Origin: Oxobacter pfennigii
GTDB taxonomy: Bacteria > Bacillota > Clostridia > Clostridiales > Oxobacteraceae
Reading direction: 5' to 3'
Length of the DNA stretch: 64,000 nucleotides
Assembly (NCBI RefSeq): GCF_001317355.1
Contig: NZ_LKET01000021.1
Coordinates: 1-64,000 of the forward strand
Positions 61,098 to 64,000 of this stretch are shown here, piece by piece; within the stretch, counting starts at the first letter, position 1, and each line of letters begins with the position of its first letter. The notes under the pieces were generated by a model, which did not search any database, was not told the DNA's origin, and saw only the letters and a program-made list of their open reading frames with translations. Made by a program: the position numbers and the translations under genes.

Positions 61098-62369
61098 TTA
61101 TTCAGTAAATTCTTCGATGCTGCCGCCTAACATTGCAAAATCCTTATAGAAGGAAGGATAGGATTTGTTGATGGCGTTGCTTCCTCTGATGATGACAGGT
61201 TCGGTGCATCTTATGGATGCAACGGACATTGCCATGGCAATGCGGTGGTCGTTCCAGCTCTCTACCACGCCGCCTTTTAATTTCTCCTTGCCTTTTATAA
61301 TGAGGCCGTCATCTTTTTCGGTTACATCGGCTCCCAATTTTTTGAGCTCTGTAGCCGTTGATTTAAGCCTGTCGGATTCCTTTATGCGCAATCTGCCGGC
61401 ATTTATTATATCCGTTGTTCCTTCGCTTACGGAAGCAAGAACGGATATAATGGGCACCAGATCGGGAATCTGGGATGCGTCTATTGTAATACCCCTGGTT
61501 CTTGAGGCATTTGTGACTATCCGGCTGCGTTTAATATGAAGGCTTCCGCCCATATCGCTTATAATGTCTAAAATCTTTCTGTCACCCTGAAGTGATGTTA
61601 TATTAAGTCCTCTGCAGCCTATCTCATCCCCTAAAATTCCGGCTACCAGCCAAAAAGCAGCCTGGGAGTAATCGCTTTCAGTGGTGTAATCTGCTGCCAC
61701 ATATTTTTGACCGCCTTTTATATAAAATTCCTGATTGTTGTTGTTTCCTATTTTAACAGAGAATTTCTTTAAAATATCTATGGTTAAATCCACATAGCCT
61801 TTAGACTCCAAATTGGTGGTAACTATAATTCTCGAATCTCCCTCCAAAAGAGGCAGGGCAAACATGAGTCCCGTTAAGAACTGGGAGCTTATATTTCCTT
61901 CAATTTCATAGTCTCCAGCCGTGAGAATACCGTTTACAGACAAAGGAAGTCCATCATTATATGTATAGGGTATTTTCTGATCCTGAAATATTTTAAGATA
62001 TGGATCTAAGGGGCGCTTTCTCAAGCCTTCTTTTCCTGTAAAAGTAATCTTTTCAGCTGTAGATAAGGCTACCGGAATTAAAAATCTTAAAGTAGAGGCG
62101 GATTCACCGCAGTCAATTTCGTTTTTTATACAGTTGAGGAGATTATTACCCTTTATTGTAATACTGTCTTTGTTCTTTTGAACTTCTACTCCAAGGTCCC
62201 TCATAGCGTTACATGTCGCATTTATATCGTTGGAAAAAACCACATTACTTATAGTACTTGTTCCATTAGCGAGGCCTGCGGCAATAATAGCCCTGTGACA
62301 GAGGCTTTTTGACGGGGGTACATTTATATTTCCAAAAAGATTCAGCGGTGTTATCTTTACGCAATTCAT
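61098..62369 (-). CDS. aroA: 3-phosphoshikimate 1-carboxyvinyltransferase (EPSP synthase)
   Basis: Joins shikimate-3-phosphate and PEP for aromatic amino-acid synthesis. The 423 residues have VPPSKSLCHRAIIAAGLANG, ESASTLRFLIPVAL, GKEGLRKRPLDP and the C-terminal RIKESDRLKSTATELKKLGA with WNDHRIAMAMSVAS. It stands alone, not with other aro genes. AGGGAGG lies upstream of the start. Confidence 0.94.
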   Translation of the reverse strand: MNCVKITPLNLFGNINVPPSKSLCHRAIIAAGLANGTSTISNVVFSNDINATCNAMRDLGVEVQKNKDSITIKGNNLLNCIKNEIDCGESASTLRFLIPVALSTAEKITFTGKEGLRKRPLDPYLKIFQDQKIPYTYNDGLPLSVNGILTAGDYEIEGNISSQFLTGLMFALPLLEGDSRIIVTTNLESKGYVDLTIDILKKFSVKIGNNNNQEFYIKGGQKYVAADYTTESDYSQAAFWLVAGILGDEIGCRGLNITSLQGDRKILDIISDMGGSLHIKRSRIVTNASRTRGITIDASQIPDLVPIISVLASVSEGTTDIINAGRLRIKESDRLKSTATELKKLGADVTEKDDGLIIKGKEKLKGGVVESWNDHRIAMAMSVASIRCTEPVIIRGSNAINKSYPSFYKDFAMLGGSIEEFTE

Positions 62370-62567
62370 AGTAAAACCTCCCTTTTCCGTTGGTTAGATT
62401 ATACCAAACGGCACATAAAAGTCAATATTATAGCAAGAATATAGAATTGTCAGTAAAATTGAAGAACCTATTGCAGTTTATATATATATGTTACAATAGT
62501 ATATTATTATATACATTTCATACAATATTTTAGAGCCCGATAAAACTGTTGCATTGGAGGACAATAA

Positions 62568-63395
62568 ATGAAAATAGAACCAATTAATAAGAAACTAAAG
62601 CTTTATGGATTCAATAACCTTACAAAGACCCTGAGTTTTAATTTATATGATATATGTTATGCGGTGAATCAAGAGCACCGGCAGGAATATATAGAATACA
62701 TAGATGAAGAGTACAATGCCGACAGGCTTGTTAAAATATTGCACGACGTAGCTAAAATAATCGGTGCTAATGTATTGAATGTTGCCAACCAGGATTATGA
62801 CCCTCAAGGCGCAAGTGTAACAATGCTGGTGGCAGAAAACCAGGTTATTGGAGAAGAACCGGTAAAGGAAATGACAGGAGAATCCCCGGGGCCGTCCTCG
62901 GAAGCAATAGTAGGGCATCTTGATAAAAGCCATATAACCGTGCATACATATCCTGAAAGCCATCCTGACAGGGGTGTATCTACCTTCAGGGCGGATATAG
63001 ACGTGTCCACCTGCGGGCACATTTCTCCTCTTAAGGCTTTAAATTACTTAATTACAAGCTTTGAGCCGGACATAGCCATAATAGACTACAGGGTGAGAGG
63101 CTTTACCAGGGATATCGGGGGAAGGAAGTATTTTATTGACCATAAAATAAACTCCATTCAAAACTTCATGACAGGCAATACAAGGGATATATATCAGATG
63201 ATAGATGTAAATGTATATCAGGAAAACATATTTCAGACAAAAATGCTTTTAAAAGAATTTGATTTAGATCATTATTTATTCGGAACGGCTAAAAAGGAAC
63301 TAAAATCCAATGAAAGAAAGAAGATAAAGCAGGCCATAAAAAAGGAAATGCTGGAAATATACTATGGTAAGAATATAGCTACCTTTAAAGGGTGA
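62568..63395 (+). CDS. speD: S-adenosylmethionine decarboxylase (SpeD, E. coli-like class)
   Basis: Provides decarboxylated SAM for spermidine synthesis. The proenzyme is self-cleaved before the serine that becomes the pyruvoyl group, here Ser121 in [39 protein letters not shown] supplies catalytic Cys and His, and [20 protein letters not shown] is conserved. At 275 residues it is the long Gram-negative-like class, not the short Bacillus form. No speE is next to it. A GGAGG ribosome site precedes the ATG. Confidence 0.93.
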   Translation: MKIEPINKKLKLYGFNNLTKTLSFNLYDICYAVNQEHRQEYIEYIDEEYNADRLVKILHDVAKIIGANVLNVANQDYDPQGASVTMLVAENQVIGEEPVKEMTGESPGPSSEAIVGHLDKSHITVHTYPESHPDRGVSTFRADIDVSTCGHISPLKALNYLITSFEPDIAIIDYRVRGFTRDIGGRKYFIDHKINSIQNFMTGNTRDIYQMIDVNVYQENIFQTKMLLKEFDLDHYLFGTAKKELKSNERKKIKQAIKKEMLEIYYGKNIATFKG

Positions 63396-63483
63396 TAAAA
63401 ATTGTTTGCTGTTGATAAATAAATCCCATAATAGTAAAATTATAGTGATATCAGCATCTTATAAAAACAGGGGGTTATAAAAA

Positions 63484-63882
63484 ATGAGTGTTGAAAAAAG
63501 GATTACCGACGTATCCGAAAAGTATGCACTGATGTGTAAAAAAGCCAATGAGCACATGAAAGTAAGAATAAACCCTAACAACCTTGTATATGCAAAACTG
63601 AAAGAATCAGATGATGAGATTACGGTACATATCGTAACCGAGGAAAACCAAAATTCCTTTGTCGACCCTATAAGGGTATTTTCTCAAAGAGAAATTGAAA
63701 GGCTGGTTTTTGAACCCGATAAAACCACGGTGCAAAATTTTCTTGATTTGTCTTCTTGGGTGGAAGGAATAAAAGAAAAAGAGTATTTATTTATTGATTC
63801 TATGGAAAAGCTCATGCTGTGTTATCTCATGGATAAGGTGTATTTCCGAATGTGGGACGGCAGTGCCTGGATAAGTAAGTAG
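63484..63882 (+). CDS. Hypothetical protein, unrecognised
   Basis: A 132-residue soluble acidic protein starting MSVEKRITDVSEKYALMCKK. It has mixed helices and strands (NNLVYAKLKESDDEITVHIV, VFSQREIERLVFEPDKTTVQ) and an aromatic end, VYFRMWDGSAWISK. No family is recognised and there are no membrane segments. GGGGG precedes the ATG. It ends at a hairpin 14 nt downstream, so it is a single gene. Confidence 0.6.
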   Translation: MSVEKRITDVSEKYALMCKKANEHMKVRINPNNLVYAKLKESDDEITVHIVTEENQNSFVDPIRVFSQREIERLVFEPDKTTVQNFLDLSSWVEGIKEKEYLFIDSMEKLMLCYLMDKVYFRMWDGSAWISK

Positions 63883-63895
63883 ATTTTAGATTAGA

Positions 63896-63913
63896 GGGCG
63901 GTATTAACCGCCC
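63896..63913 (+). terminator. Terminator hairpin
   Basis: GGGCGGT (63896-63902) and ACCGCCC (63907-63913), perfect 7-bp stem with a 4-nt loop, then CTTTT. Confidence 0.75.
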
Positions 63914-63969
63914 CTTTTATATTGTATAATAGATTTCAGCGTATGCTTTTAAAAGGGGGACATAATTTT

Positions 63970-64000
63970 GTGGATTATATCAGTGAGTTTGATTATGGGA
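63970..64000 (+). CDS. Possible start of a gene running off the window
   Basis: AAAAGGGGG (63951-63959) is followed 10 nt later by GTG 63970 (VDYISEFDYG) or, one base earlier, by TTG 63969 in another frame (WIISVSLIMG). Only about ten codons are visible, so neither frame nor product can be decided. Confidence 0.35.
   Translation, partial: MDYISEFDYG

Overview
The window comes from a low-GC, strictly anaerobic Firmicute of the class Clostridia. The grounds are A/T-rich codon use, strong GGAGG-type ribosome sites, an oxygen-independent (cobalt-early) cobalamin operon, a rubrerythrin, AddAB instead of RecBCD, and a corrinoid-activating (RACo-type) ferredoxin/ASKHA protein. The last, with the B12 operon and a UroD/methyltransferase-fold protein, suggests corrinoid-dependent methyl metabolism of the kind seen in acetogens. 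The species cannot be fixed from the sequence alone.

Layout. 1-3.4 kb is accessory and decayed: a cut-off ISL3 transposase, an IS21 remnant with istB split by a stop, a truncated DJ-1/PfpI gene, a deformylase-like gene, and an antitoxin next to a frameshifted Doc toxin. 3.4-4.65 kb is an azoreductase and its HxlR-type repressor with two matching 16-bp operator candidates. 4.75-6.55 kb is the RACo-like gene, followed by a cluster of degenerate palindromic repeats and a nuclease-like remnant. 7.5-8.2 kb holds a single-domain response regulator and a small membrane protein. 8.35-20.9 kb is one promoter, a cobalamin riboswitch and 14 tightly packed genes for cobalt-precorrin ring modification, ring amidation and the aminopropanol-phosphate side arm. 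20.9-22.8 kb has a CPBP protease and rubrerythrin. 23.0-27.5 kb is a zinc-type ABC uptake operon with a palindrome over its -35 box, extended by a permease and a TIGR03943 protein. 27.6-30.7 kb is a second accessory patch (nucleotidyltransferase, gene fragments, an exported protein).

30.8-33.1 kb carries an amine oxidase-like flavoprotein and a Fur-family regulator. 33.26-44.6 kb is a DNA-end-processing operon, addB-addA-sbcD-sbcC. 44.7-55.7 kb holds redox and housekeeping genes: FMN reductase, two thioredoxin-fold proteins, purine nucleoside phosphorylase, 3-methyladenine glycosylase, isocitrate dehydrogenase, RarA, a zinc-ribbon protein, an NlpC/P60 hydrolase and phosphofructokinase. 55.9-64 kb holds a UroD-family/GPH-transporter pair, serine acetyltransferase with MGMT, aroA, speD and several unknown genes.

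No wholly new multi-gene system could be shown. The least explained signals are non-coding: four copies of a 29-bp palindromic unit at 6577-6805, a composite two-hairpin element found at two distant sites, two terminators sharing a CGAACA/TGTTCG stem, and a 14-bp inverted repeat between fur and addB. The best functional inferences are the HxlR/azoreductase operators and the zinc-operon palindrome.
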